Positions 10,682-22,090 of a DNA stretch of 64,000 bases are shown here, in pieces; the first letter of the stretch is position 1, and the number at the start of each line of letters is the position of its first letter. The notes under the pieces are model-generated. The model was not told the DNA's origin. It did not search any database and saw nothing but the letters and a program-made list of their open reading frames with translations. Location: assembly GCA_012932865.1 (NCBI GenBank), contig SAXG01000049.1:287984-351983 (forward strand), in the 5' to 3' direction. Position numbers and translations under genes: made by a program. Origin of the DNA: Amylostereum areolatum. Taxonomy: Eukaryota; Basidiomycota; Agaricomycetes; Russulales; Stereaceae.

Positions 10682-11314
10682 TCAAAGCCCGAAGTCATGA
10701 CCGGCATTGACGGGGGTTAGAGGGGCACTCATAGAAGCTGGACCATCTTCAGCATCGTCGTCGGTGACCTTCTCCAACTCTTCGACCAACGCGTCGAGCG
10801 CACCGTTGTCCAGAAAGGATTGGACAACCTCGGATGTCGGATGTCGCGCAAGGTCCGATATGAAGAGGGCGCTTTCAAACTTGTCGAGATCGTCGTTGAC
10901 TTCTTTGAGCTCCTCGAGCGTGGCCTGGACCACGTTCAAGGTGATTTGAAGAAGTGCATTGTACTGCTCCAGTTCGACCTTACAGGTCTCCAAGCGTACG
11001 TACGCTGCTTGCTTTTGCAAGTTGGATGTGTTCTTGCCCGCTTCGATGACGGCATTGACGCAGGATACCAAGAGAGAGGTATTCCTCGACAAAAAATGCG
11101 AACCCTGTTCCTAAATAATTAAATCGAACGCTCCTTCGAACAGGACAATCAAATTACGCACCACTGATGTAGAATCTTGAGGCTGAGCATTCTCATGCTG
11201 CTGAAGCAGTTTGACGAAATCATTCAGTCTCTGACTGCGTGACTCTGCCACGAAATCCAAAGGTAAGGCGTGATGACCAGGGGCATGCGTGGCGGGATAT
11301 TCTGTACTGGACAT
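10682..11314 (-). CDS. uncharacterised coiled-coil protein, copy D
   Basis: The model is join(10682..11110, 11162..11314), 193 aa, start ATG at 11314, 51 bp phase-0 intron (GTGCGT...TATTTAG). It is the paralogue of 3477-4335. Exon 1 ends LNDFVKLLQQHENAQPQDS. Exon 2 begins with a membrane-neutral helix (LLVSCVNAVIEAG) and continues as a coiled coil: LQKQAAYVRLETCKVELEQ, then TLEELKEVNDDLDKF, then the conserved end VVQSFLDNGALDALVEELEK. It lacks the long charged tail of copy C. The gene lies upstream of finger gene B in the same orientation, mirroring the first module. No known domain is recognised; a role in protein-protein contact is inferred from the coiled coil only. Confidence 0.75.
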
Positions 11315-12651
11315 TGTGTACGAGGGGAGTAGGCGATGCTTGGAACAATGCCAGAAGTCGGGTCCGAGTTGTGTCGTGTGGCGGCCTCGGACGGGACCCT
11401 AGTGTCGGCCCCTATATAATATTATTATAAATACTCCGACTGGACTTGAAACCTGAGGCGGCGAGGCTTGGGGCCTGAGGCCTGAGGCTTGAACCGTGAC
11501 TATGGCGGCAAGTTGGGCGCCCAGAGCAGGCTGCTGATAAGTGCTAGTACTGCTCTAATAAGCACTTCGACTATTAGGCTTACAATCCGTCTGCAGGGAT
11601 CTGAAGTCCTGGCAATTACTATTGACTCGGCGCAAGAGCACTTGAAGGCGCACCGTGGCCCATTGAAGTTTCACTAGTATTCTACTGGCAACACGTTATA
11701 CAGTAGAGTGCGATCTACTAGGTAAGCTAGTTAATGACATTGAATCTAGTGGTTCCGGCTTCCCGCAACTCGGACTCAGAATCATAGGAGTACACCGCGG
11801 ACGGGGCCCGTTTCGCACCGCGACACATGGAGGTAAGAGTAGTATACCTTTCGGATGGACTCGTCCTTTCCTTGCGGAGCATCTCATATCAGTATCACAG
11901 CAGCGTCCGAGGGGAACTACACGAATATAGGACTTCGCGTCTGGAAAGATTCCGTACTTTCACACACTGGGAGGAAGGGCAAAGGAAGGCCTTCCCTAAC
12001 TTCTGATATGAACAGAAGGTGAAAGACTCAGCTAGACAATTTGTCAGTATCGTCAAGTCCACCATGAAGTCCGGCGAGTCGGCGACCGTCTTCACATCAG
12101 TCTCGCGACCTGAACCTTGAACTTATACACCAGTCGCCGCGCCTTCTGGGCCATTGACACGCCTAGCCAGCATGATGGTATGTGAAGCATCACATTGCTT
12201 CCACCCTTGAACCTTCTTAACATGACCTGGCAGGGAAGCGAACGGAAACCGTCCGTCCAACCGATTGGGTGGCGATTATCCCCTTTGCAAGTCGCCGCGC
12301 CGCTTCTCCTTTGACACGCCTAGCCAGCGTTGCACGGGCATGCCCTCAAGCAAAGTTCTAGTAAGCTTTAGAACCCAATCTCTCATGGGATTAGTTGACC
12401 TACCTTGGACTTGTCACGACGTGGGATCGGACGTTGCCGCCCAGTCGAGTGTTCCGTTCTCCAGGACCTATTTCCCCGTTGCCCACATCCACAGTGTTGT
12501 CTTTCCTCACAACACCCCTTTACCCCTTGTACATCAGAACGGATGAATCCCCCCTCAGACAGTATGAAGAACCGCCATTTTTTCTCTTGTTCAGTCTACT
12601 TACATATTCTCACCAGCCGTCCAAGCGGCGTCGCAGCGGTTCTCGGAAGCA
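11315..12651. other. intergenic region with a direct repeat
   Basis: No convincing gene. A segment with the core agtcgccgcgcc and tgacacgcctagccagc is present at about 12132-12172 and again at about 12290-12330, suggesting a ~158 bp duplication. A ggcctgaggc-type run lies near 11450-11495. A plus-strand open frame at 12265-12546 has no homology. Confidence 0.45.
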
Positions 12652-14369
12652 ATGGACGTCCTGCACGTCTTGCGTTCCACACTGGTTTCTCAACAGACAC
12701 GGTATAATCGACTCTCAACCACCCTGGCCTCTTTGGAGCAAGAAATCGCCCAAACAAAGGAGGAACGCGACCGAGCGCAAATGGAGTACGACAGTGCTCG
12801 GGAGCATCTGCGCTCTCGCGCGCACAGTACAACACCAACGGCGAGGAGATGCTACGCTCCAAGATAGAGAACTCAGACTATACCATTCAATGGACATCAC
12901 TTCTTACCAAAAGCGGAGTACGTTCGCCGTTTATTTCACTGGCAGAAGATAGCTGACACGATAAAAATCTAGCTTGTAACTACACCTCTGAATGCTGGTG
13001 GATGGTGGACGTCGAGGGGTCTCTTGTCGGGGGACCCTTCCTTTGCGGAGTGGGATGTAAGTCGGTTTACTACAAAACCCTTCACCTAGTCTGATCTTCC
13101 TTGACTTAGGCAACCTTATATCTAACACCTCGACGCAACCACGGCGCTCTGATGAACGCCATTGAAGAAGTCTTTGTTTCCTTCTCCGGTCATGACGTAT
13201 TCGTCATCCTCGCCCGTTTGGAGCGCTGGATACTCTCCCCCTTTCTTGTAGAGGGAAGGGGGCTAATGTTGACTGACCTCCTCATTCGAGGCGGCCGCGT
13301 CATCAGCGACAAACCAGAGGAAAACACCGGTATCGAGACGCTCCTAGAAAGTTTGTACTATCTTTTTCTCTCTAGGTTTGTTCCTACTGATTTTTTGGTC
13401 ACGAACCGATAGAGGCGTACGTTGGCAAATCAAGGGAGGTTCTCCAAGAAAGGGTAAGCTCGTTATATAATCATCGATGTCTCTCTGACCTTGACGTTTT
13501 CCCACAGCTCTCCGTGTTGACGAAATATTCCTACTCGAAGTGGTTGTCGGCCTTCTCCTCCATCTTCAACGAGGATCACCTTCGAACGACTCCGTATTTA
13601 TGCGGTCCGTTGGAATCTGGCGGACTGGGCGTTTTCACCATGGACGGCCAAGGACCCAATTGGCCTGCATTGGCACGCCTGATGGAGCAAAGTGCCGTGG
13701 GGCACCTGAGGATCAAAGGGGTACTTAAATTATCCTTGTCTAGTTTGACAAACGTATAACATGCTGTTTGCACTCAGGGGGCCATCGTAATCCCATGCTT
13801 TGGCCCCCATCCCAAACAGTGCATGCGGAAACATTTCTACCCTAACGGCGTCCGGACTCGGTCTTTTGACGAAATCTTCGTCACCCTCTCGTCAACGGTC
13901 ATGGTGGTCACTCTAGTGGCCGCCGAGTTTACCATGGTGAGTCTTAGAGACGGGGAAGGAACAGCGGATGCTTATATTCTTATAGTATCGGCGGTCACTG
14001 GCTGCGCTTTTAATGCGCCACCTTCCTGAATGGGGAAGGACAAGGTCAGCCCAATACTACCGCGACCAGCGGTGCACGTACGACGAGATCTCTGACGAAA
14101 GCCTGGTGGGCTTTCGTCAAGAGGTCCAACAGCACGTCTCGGACATCATGGTCTTCGAGCAGAAGGTGCCAGGCACCATCACTGCCCTTGCTGAGATGGT
14201 CGAAATGGTGCTGACGGTGAGACCCTGCGCCACGGGCTCTTTGCTGTACACAAACTAACCATCTGTTTTCTCCCCACAGGCGGAGAACGATGCTCTGACG
14301 GTGTACCTGACTGCCTTAGACGACGGTTGCCCCTGGCCCACCTCAATTTCTCGTCCTACCGCCGTCTAA
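12652..14369 (+). CDS. uncharacterised multi-exon protein with N-terminal coiled coil
   Basis: The ATG at 12652 opens a coiled coil (LEQEIAQTKEERDRAQMEYD). Downstream exons splice cleanly: 12973..13056, 13110..13350, 13413..13453, 13508..13720, 13778..13936, 13986..14216, 14280..14369, with GT-AG borders and consistent phases, adding 352 residues. These include a Trp-rich segment (NAGGWWTSRGLL), a region reading FTMDGQGPNWPALARLMEQ, and a C-terminal helical part (VGFRQEVQQHVSDIMVFEQ). In the first exon the coil frame and the frame that reaches the donor at 12918 (GEEMLRSKIENSDYTIQW) differ by one base, so there is either an unrecognised splice or a frameshift near 12790-12840. No family recognised. 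Confidence 0.6.
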
Positions 14370-14999
14370 CATGGTCTCCGATCGTCTTACGTCTATGGTG
14401 TGGTTCCGGCAAGTGGCATTTCGTTGTAGGATAAGGATGGGGTTCGTTTGCTATGGTGTATACTACGTACATGACTTGTTGCTGATAGAGAATCAATCGT
14501 CCTTGTGTCTCTTCCGAGTCCTTGAGAATTCAAGAGAATCCAGCTTTCTTTGACGGGGGCATTTCTAGCGGACTCGCAATTAGTCTCCATGTTCACACAC
14601 TCTCACCATCACAGCTGCACTGTGAGCATTGTCCGAGATGTTGTCCCTGTTTGTCCCGCCTATAGTGAAAGGGTATTTGTTATGAGGCTTTCGACTCAAC
14701 CGCGGCCGCGAGTAAAGGCGCGTGATCGTGTGGAACATTGCATCGCGGCGCCGCCTCGAGTCGATTCTCTCATCCAATTTGACTGCTCATTCACATTCGA
14801 CAACGTCGCCATCGCACTCAACACCCCGTTCGACTGCGAGGAGGAGGGGGAGGAGGAGGAGGAAGACGAGTGGGAGGACATGGACACTGTACCATTTTTT
14901 ACGTCCACGCGCTTGCGGCTACGTTGATGGCAGAGGCTCCGCAACGCAAGGCCTGACTGACCAGTGTGGATTTCAAGCGCTTTGGGGGACTTACTGATG
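14370..14999. other. spacer, no gene seen
   Basis: It contains a purine-rich tract of gag/gga repeats (14838-14880) that translates to a Glu run on + and a Ser run on -. No splice structure or homology supports a gene. Confidence 0.5.
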
Positions 15000-15690
15000 C
15001 CACGCGTGTACGAGGTGGGATGGGTAGGTCACCGTAGGTGGTCGTTTTCTGAGAGGAGTGTCTGGCTGATCCACCTGCTTCGAGGACACTTAGGGCCGCG
15101 CGGACGTCGGTCGCGACGACGGCGGCCACGCGTGTACAATCGGCGCGACGGTAGGGGATTGTTCCCTACGTAGTCGACCTGTTCTTGAGAACACTTAAGG
15201 CCCGCGCGGACGTCGGTCGCGACGACGGCGGCCACGCGTTTACGAGGCGGGATGGTAGGTAGTTGTTTTCTGAGAGGAGTGTCTGGCTGATGAACCTGTG
15301 CTTGAGGACACTTAAGGCCGCGCAGACGTCGGTCGCGACGACGGCGGCCACGCGTGTACAGCTGGCGCGACGGTAGGGGATTGTTCCCTACGTAGTCGAC
15401 CTGTTCTTGAGAACACTTAAGGCCGCGCGGACATCGGTCGCGACGACGGCGGCCACGCGTGTACGAGGCGGGATGGTAGGTGGTCGTTTTCTGAGAGGAG
15501 TGTCTGGCTGATGAACCTGTTCTTGAGGACACTTAAGGCCGCGCAGACGTCGGCCCCGACGGCGGCGGCCACGCGTGTACGAGGTGGGATGATAGGTGGC
15601 CGTTTCCCCCCCAAGAGATTTCTTTTGTGCTTCCGTTTTGTAGGCCGCGCGGACGTCGGTCGTGACAATGGTGGCCACTCTTGTATGAGG
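15000..15690. repeat. alternating two-type minisatellite (~116 and ~105 bp units)
   Basis: Units start at cacgcgt near 15001, 15127, 15233, 15349, 15454 and 15570. All share ccgcgc(g/a)gacgtcggtcgcgacgacgg and acacttaagg. Type A units carry a ggtggtcgttttctgagagg block, while type B units carry ggggattgttccctacgtag. The order is A-B-A-B-A-A', i.e. a ~221 bp dimer. The long minus-strand frames here are translations of the repeat, not a gene. Confidence 0.85.
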
Positions 15691-15866
15691 CATGATAATA
15701 GATGGCCATTTTCCCGTTCTTTTGTGCTGAGCCACCGAACAACGACGGAATAAGAAAGGAAAAGGCAAGTCGAGCCCCTGTGCATGGCCACGGCCCGTAT
15801 GTCAATTTTTTTTGCCGCGTCCTCCCGCGCGTCTTTGATAAAGTCTACCCTTACTCTCGAACCCCA

Positions 15867-15882
15867 CCCCCCCCCCCCCCCC
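15867..15882. repeat. C16 homopolymer in a pyrimidine-rich tract
   Basis: Sixteen consecutive C, embedded in a ~150 bp C/T-rich stretch (15850-16010) just upstream of the oxygenase gene. Such tracts are common in fungal promoters. The exact length may be unreliable. Confidence 0.7.
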
Positions 15883-16082
15883 ACTACCGCATTTCCCCCT
15901 TCACTCACCTTCAGGCTCCCTTCCCCTTCCCCTCTCCCCTTCAACCTCCGCCTTCCACCCTTTTCCTCCACTCCTCCTTCCGGCTGCTCTCTCGTTGCCT
16001 TCCCTCTGCGTACACACTAGCTGGTGTGTAGCCATGAAATCGGAATCGTAGCTTCTCTCTTACCCTTTTTCAGCGCCCTCAA

Positions 16083-17162
16083 ATGGGACGCGCTCACCGT
16101 GGCCACCGTTCCAAGAAGGAGATGGTCAAGCGTAAAGCGACGTATACAATGTGTTACCGCGCCGCCGCTCTCGCTGCTAGGGAAGCTCCTCGGGGTACGC
16201 TTTTCTTTGTCGCTTTTCTCCCGTCCCTAACAGCTAGCATCTAGTCCATATGCATCCCGAAAACTTCCAAGATGATTTCTTGAAAAAACCGCGGAGTCGG
16301 GAGAGCGTTATTGTCGTCGTCAAAAGCAAATACAGCTACACGGCTGACACCCTCCCGTCTCTCGAAGCTGCTTCGTCGGTGTCGGTCTGGAACCCTACAC
16401 TTCGCGGGCAGGACTACTTGGCGCTCCTCTTCGACAAGGTTATACGTCGGAAGGAACACGATCGCATGCTCAAACTGTGGGATGCGTTTATAGCCTTGCA
16501 CCCGAAGCACTACGGTGTCCGGGAGGGAGGGCAATCCAACTACCCCGCTTTCCACTTCGGGATATGGTCAATCTATATGCGGAGGCCTCGACCTACGAAG
16601 GAAACTGTGGCTCAAAGTCCGGTCGTCTTGAAGGCCCTGGACGATATCCTTGTGGCGGTCAAAAAAATCGTCGTTCCCAAGGTCCTTCGCCTTATGGAGG
16701 AGTATCTTCCTGAGCAGGCTGCGAACGTGAAGCGGTAGGTGCGGTCGCTACATGGGTGTTTGCTGTGCTGATGAGGTCGCGCATTCTAGTGCACGCTTGC
16801 GTATGTTGAGCATCCTGGGCTCTACAATTGCTGAACGGCCTACGCTCGACCTCGGAGACGCGTTCCTCGTTTTTGCTATCAAAGAGGGGAGTAGCGAGAT
16901 CATCCACGTCGATTTCAATGACTTTCCCGAGTCTCTCGCCTTCATCGTTCCTTTCGGAAACTGGGAGGGCGGTCACCTTTGCCTCCCACAGCTGGACAAA
17001 AAATTCACCGTCCGCCCTGGCCAAATTTTCGCCTTCAAAGCCCGACGACTCGCCCATTTCACGACCCCACCAACTTCTGGACGGCGTCTTATTCTGACCT
17101 GCTTTTGTGATAATTGGATCGTAAAGCATGCTCTGGATGAAGACATCATTGTTGTTGATTAA
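16083..17162 (+). CDS. TET/JBP-family 2-oxoglutarate Fe(II) dioxygenase
   Basis: The model is join(16083..16194, 16245..16734, 16790..17162), 324 aa. Introns are 50 and 55 bp; the phases (1, 2) fit. The start ATG at 16083 opens a basic segment (MGRAHRGHRSKKEMVKRK). The C-terminal third has the double-stranded beta-helix signature: an H-V-D iron-ligand motif (IIHVDFNDF), then a GxWEGGHLCLPQL strand pair, then the distal His in RRLAHF and an Arg ten residues later (GRRLIL) suited to 2-oxoglutarate. This matches the fungal TET/JBP oxygenase family, whose known members oxidise 5-methylcytosine in DNA, and which is expanded in Agaricomycetes alongside KDZ transposons. All ligand residues appear present, so activity is plausible. 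It is convergent with the RING gene 270 bp downstream. Confidence 0.85.
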
Positions 17163-17433
17163 TCGTCTACGTATTTCTTAGTGTACTTAAGACACATACC
17201 GTATTGTTTCCCCCTCCTTTCTTTCTTCACTCGTGAGATTTCGAGCTCGAGACCTCAAACACGGCGTCGAAACACGAATCGAGACGTCGGTGGCGACGTC
17301 GTTTCACTGACATCGAGACATTCGTACGCGACATCGCAAATGTCACCTTATGTCAAAGTACATGCTACAAGTACAACATAGAAGGGATGCATTTACTATC
17401 GGAACGACGACAGCTAGTGCTAGGCAATGAAGC

Positions 17434-18626
17434 TTAGCCTTTGCTGAAGAATTCGTCCCAAGACACCTGCGTTACCTGCCCTTTTCTCTTTCCCCCACAC
17501 GTCGCAGGATCGCGCAGCGACGAGACGCCCTTCGCCATCATAAGTCTCTCTGCGACTGCTCTCAGGTCATGATTCTCCACCGGAGGCGCGGTTATGGCAA
17601 AGTTGCACCCAGGGCACTCGTACCTCGGCTGGTTTTCCGCACAGTTGCTTGTGGAGAGTTGACTGAGGGTTGTAAAGTCGACGGCTCGGATGGGCCGGAA
17701 GAGGTTTGCAGCCACTTGAGGATCGCACTGAGGAAATTCACTTTTGTGGTTCTTGAGATCGTCTGAAAATATAGTTGAGAGACAGACATCGCAGTACGAG
17801 TGACCGCAGGAGAGACTGAAAAGGACATGAGTTGCCTCGTAAGCGTCAATACTTGAGAATGTACATGAATGGGCGATCCATGCCCAAGAGGCAGCTCTTG
17901 CACTTGACCATGTCAGTGAGGACATCTTCGGGGACGGAGGGCTGGACGCAAGGCAAAGAAAAACAACGTCAGCACAAGTCGCGATGATCACGGACGAAAA
18001 ACCCACCACTGGGAGGTACTTTGCTTTCTCCCGTTCCAAAGCAAGACTCTGCTGGCTCTCTTCGTACTTGCTTCGCAAGTCATCCCGTTCCTGAGAACTC
18101 CGTTGAGTGGGGTTTACAGGTGCAAGGAATGGCGACGTACCTTTGTTAACTCCTTGACCAACTCCCGCGCACTCTTTCTTGCCGGCGTCACGACGATTTC
18201 AATGTCGCTGTCGAGTGAGCAGGATAGATACATCCCTGAAGATCTCGCGAGAGGCGGTGGATCCGTATCCTCGGTGAAGTCGATTACCTCGATGGCTTGG
18301 GAGGTAGGCAGTTTCGTCTTCGGTTTAGCGTAGGGTGAATTGTTGGACGGTCTAACAGAGGGGGCCGATCGGATAGGGGACATATTCGTCGGGGTGGTGG
18401 AAGGAAAGACGAAGCCACTCGGTAAAGATGGCAGTGAGGTGAGCAAAGCGGTGAGGTTGGCATGTTGCGCAGATCCCGGAACCCGCGGTGCGACCTAGAT
18501 AGGAAGACAAAAACGCAGAGCGAGACTGATGGAGTAGTACTGAATTCTATACAGCTCAGAGAAAACGTACATGCACACCAAGTCGTCGTGACGATGCGGT
18601 AGAGTTTTGATTAGAACCACAGGGTA
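17434..18626 (-). CDS. RING-type zinc-finger protein (putative E3 ligase), 5' end unresolved
   Basis: Exons read join(17434..17815, 17865..17941, 18010..18090, 18141..18494, 18571..18626+). The N-terminal half is Ser/Pro-rich with an acidic VIDFTEDTD patch. Then comes a coiled coil (LVKELTKERDDLRSKYEES) and a RING-like finger assembled across two exons: C-K-S-C, a spacer, C-G-H-S-Y-C-x2-C, and a distal Y-E-C-P-G-C pair. This layout matches fungal RING/C3HC4 proteins. A role as a ubiquitin ligase follows from the family only. The exon junction at 18010/17941 uses a GTGGTG donor, because the nearer GTACCT would break the RING frame. No ATG was settled; the 5' exon lies near 18571-18626 or further upstream. 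The gene is divergent from the F-box gene. Confidence 0.7.
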
Positions 18627-18855
18627 CTACATAGAATGAGAAGGAGAGAGCGAGACAGTGGCAGCCTCAGCCTGCTGAGGCAGTCACGACGGTCATACTC
18701 AGGCCGCGCCGCAAAGGGCGAATGCGGGCCGACCGCAGCCGCCTGCCTCTTCAGACCTCTCTGCGTTGTTTACATAGTACTTTCAGCGAACCTTTCCCCC
18801 TCCATTAGCATCTTCAGATACGAACGCTTCCCCCATCCACCCTCATTTTGCACGT

Positions 18856-20931
18856 ATGTCGGACGCTATCCCGGGAAAATCTGTCAGAGAGGAGGTGACC
18901 AGCTTTCTCATGGGGATGAGTCCATGTGCTACGTACGTCCTTTCTTAAGAACATCTTCTGAACATCTTCCTGACATTTACAAACATACATAGTGGTGAAG
19001 TTATATCCGTTATCGGAGCACATCGCCTGCGAGAAATTGACCAGATTCTGAGCCCCGACGTCCACCATAGCCATCCCTCCCTTGCTGGTCAATTGGATGC
19101 CGACCTCTACACCCTCAATGATATGGTCATTCAATTCAAACACCGCCGAAATCTGTGTTGCCGTCTTCTGTCCATTCCATGCGAGCTTCTCGCCGAGATT
19201 GTCTTAATCGCGGCGCTTCACAGCCCTCCTCGTCCCCCCCTCAGTGACACCTTTAAACTCACGATGAGCTACTCCCCGACCGAGCAACTGGGTTGGATAA
19301 CGTTATCACACGTTTGTCGGCATCTCCGCACTCTTACTCTCGGTCTTCATCGACTATGGGCCGGGGTTGTATCCACATTCCCCAACGCTCACCAGGACCT
19401 GCTCGAACGCGCCAGGAATGCCCCTCTTACCCTCAAACTCGACCTTGGAAGCGATGTTCCTCACAAGAGCATTGAATTCACGCTCAACCACCTTCATCGC
19501 GTCCGAGCCATTGGATTGAGGCAACCTGAAGCAGGCAACATCTGGTCTGTCGAGACGTTCCAAAAACTCCAGACAGCTCCGGAGTCGCCGTTGGAACATC
19601 TTGCCGTAGTTTTACCTGAAAACGGCAGAGATGAATCCTGGAGGAATATTATCTCCATGGCTCCTCTAAACGCCCCCCGTCTTCAACGTCTTTCTCTCGG
19701 AAATACCTATGTTCCTTTCATATCCCAATCCCTCACGTTTTTGGAGCTCGCCCGTTCGAAGACGGTCAATGACGGGATGCTACCTCCTCCTCAATATTTT
19801 CTCTCCGTTTTGCGATCCTCTCCTCACCTTCAAGTGCTCCGCCTAATCAAGAATGTCCCCCTCTTCCCACACTTCGACCAATCCACCGAATTTCCCATCT
19901 TCCTTCTTCAGCTCCAGGAACTTCGTATCCACAGCATGCAAAACCAATGTCTGTCGCTCCTGTCCTACCTCGTCATGCCTCCTGCTATCCAGATGCAATT
20001 CTCCCTCGACCACAGGGAGACCTCGGATCCAACGTTGGTCACTGATCACGCCGATTGGGATCGGGGTCGGGATCCCCGTTACGCGTTCCTCCGAACTATC
20101 AAGCCACGTTTGTCTGCTGCTGCTGCAGTCCGCCCAGTCACGGCTCTCTCACTTTTTGATCACAACTTGGGAAAAACTATCGAACTTGGCCTCGGAGTTC
20201 CCGAGAAAGGTGCAGTTGCGAAGGATTGGTCGGACCCCTTGAAGCATGGCTTCATTTTCCCGCTCGATGTCCTCCTCCACGCGTGGGATCCATATGTGCC
20301 TCACTTCAAGCGCATGTTCAAGTTTCTTGTCGCAGAGTTTGGCCTGTCCCGGATTCAAATATTGGATCTCGGGTCCTCGTCAAGTTATGACAAGGAAGAC
20401 TGGTGTGAGATGTTTAGCGGCCTCGACGACGTTCATACCCTAGCCCTCGACTTCATGCCGATCATGTCTGTAACGAAGGTTTTGGGAGAGTCGCCGATTC
20501 TTCTCCCATCTCTGCGCCGCCTCATTTTGTCCTCGGTAGACCTATGGCGGCATGTCGGGGAGGAAGGCTCAGACTTCGAGATGCTCAGTGATGACGAGGA
20601 CGAGGACGTTGACGATTCCGACATCGTAAAGGACGACTTGTTGGCCATGCTCTCCTTCCGCCACGAGCTCGGATATCCGATCAAGGAACTTGATTTCAGG
20701 GGTGTACATATGAACAGGGATGATCTTCCGAGCCAAGAAGCGGTCGCAATTTTTGGGAGGCTGGTGAACGAAAAGGTGCCGGAGGTGCAAGTTCAAATAC
20801 TAGAAGAAAACCTTGAAGATGATCGTTCCACCAAGCCCCTTCACGCTACATTTCCCACGGATCTGAACGCGAGCATTGACATGGTAGTCATTCCACATGT
20901 TCCTCCATTCAGTTGTGCTCGATCTGACTGA
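18856..20931 (+). CDS. F-box protein with C-terminal LRR-like region
   Basis: The model is join(18856..18932, 18993..20931), 671 aa, with one 60 bp phase-2 intron. The ATG at 18856 is chosen because the frame upstream of the F-box has no ATG inside exon 2. The F-box lies around residues 65-110: LLSIPCELLAEIVLIAALH, then GWITLSHVCRHLRTL. It is preceded by a short helix (LREIDQILSPD), the usual Agaricomycete arrangement. The rest is leucine-rich with an acidic patch (DDEDEDVDDSD). F-box proteins bridge Skp1-cullin complexes to substrates; the substrate here is unknown. The long exon is intact. Confidence 0.85.
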
Positions 20932-22090
20932 CATGTCTTTTTCTAGTATTAGATCGTCATAGAGCAATGGCTTTGGGCTACTCCGGGTTGATGAGCTGCC
21001 CAATTATCACCACAATCTCGTCTCCCGTAGTCCGAGACTATTTACGATACCTCCACGTCCATCATCTCTCCATTTCCGTGTTCTTTCCTTTCCACGTGTC
21101 TCAACACTCCACCCACCACCCCTCAAGCGAGTCGGCCTCGTCACCTTCCGTGTCTTTCTGTTTTCCATGCCCATCCACCAGGTCATCTGACCTTTCTTAT
21201 GCCTTTCATATCCCTTACGAGTCTACTACGACACTACTACCTTGTTTCCCCACCCACGACCTTCAGGCTCTCGTTTAGCGTCAGCCCCTTCCCCCGTTCC
21301 GTTCCTTCCTCTCAAAGAAATTCATATTCACGTTCATGACGATGCTCGTCCTCCCACCTCGCTGATGGAGACTAAAATGAGCGACATCCGTCGTCTTTTC
21401 GTACTGACGCAGGATTCACAGGAACGATACTTACCATGACGTTGGTGGGGAGAAGATAGTGTAGGGGGTATGATGCCGAGCTGTAAATTGAACAGCGCGT
21501 AGGTTACTAAAGGTTGGCAGGCGTGAGGGTGAGAAGGATAATCATGAGGACTCGAACGTACCGATATATGGTCGACGAAAAATTGCATCGTTGACATGGA
21601 CTTTCGCAATCCGGATTTGACGATGTGTGCGCGTCCCGTCGTATTTTCATGGCTCGATGCCGACGTGAATTGTTCCTCCCATCCACACGACTGTCCCTTT
21701 GGAAGTATATCCTGTGGATCAGAACGGTGGCGGGTGAAAGTGGCGAGGTACTGTACCAGTGCGTGCTCGGCTCTTGTTAACCACCGTTGTAGCATTTTTT
21801 ACTTGCATGTTAGCCAGCCATACATGCACTTCGACTCTTCACTGACAGTGACTCTGAGCGTCCAATGGTGCGGTCTTTACATGCACGTGATCTGTGCAGC
21901 AGAGGTGCTGCGCTCAAGTAAGTAAGCGCTCAGTCTGCCGAGACAGTTCAGACTGCCAAATCGCACTGTTCACATTTCCTTAACCGATGTAATCTAGTCT
22001 GTTAGGCACAATACGCAGTCAGATACAGTTGGTATAAAAAGGCGGACATGAACCTCGGTGCCCCGAATCCCCAAGTATCGTCCTGGTCCC
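20932..22090. other. intergenic region, possible minor gene not resolved
   Basis: A minus-strand ATG at 21795 opens 153 codons (TRAEHALVQYLATFTRHR...) that contain a good GTACGT donor near 21561 and a GTAAGT donor near 21437, but splicing them gives stops. No family is recognised. The remainder holds no repeats or RNA genes that I can see. Confidence 0.4.

Noticed and set aside
14696..14944. Acidic/serine-rich open frames near 14.8 kb
   Set aside because: They arise from a gga/gag tract. No splice sites or similarity.
19093..19095. Start of the F-box protein at 19093
   Set aside because: The codon is TTG. The upstream exon 18856-18932 provides an ATG and a phase-matched junction.
21334..21795. 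153-codon minus-strand frame as a gene
   Set aside because: Its internal donor/acceptor pairs give stops when spliced, and no family is recognised. Left as an unresolved spacer.
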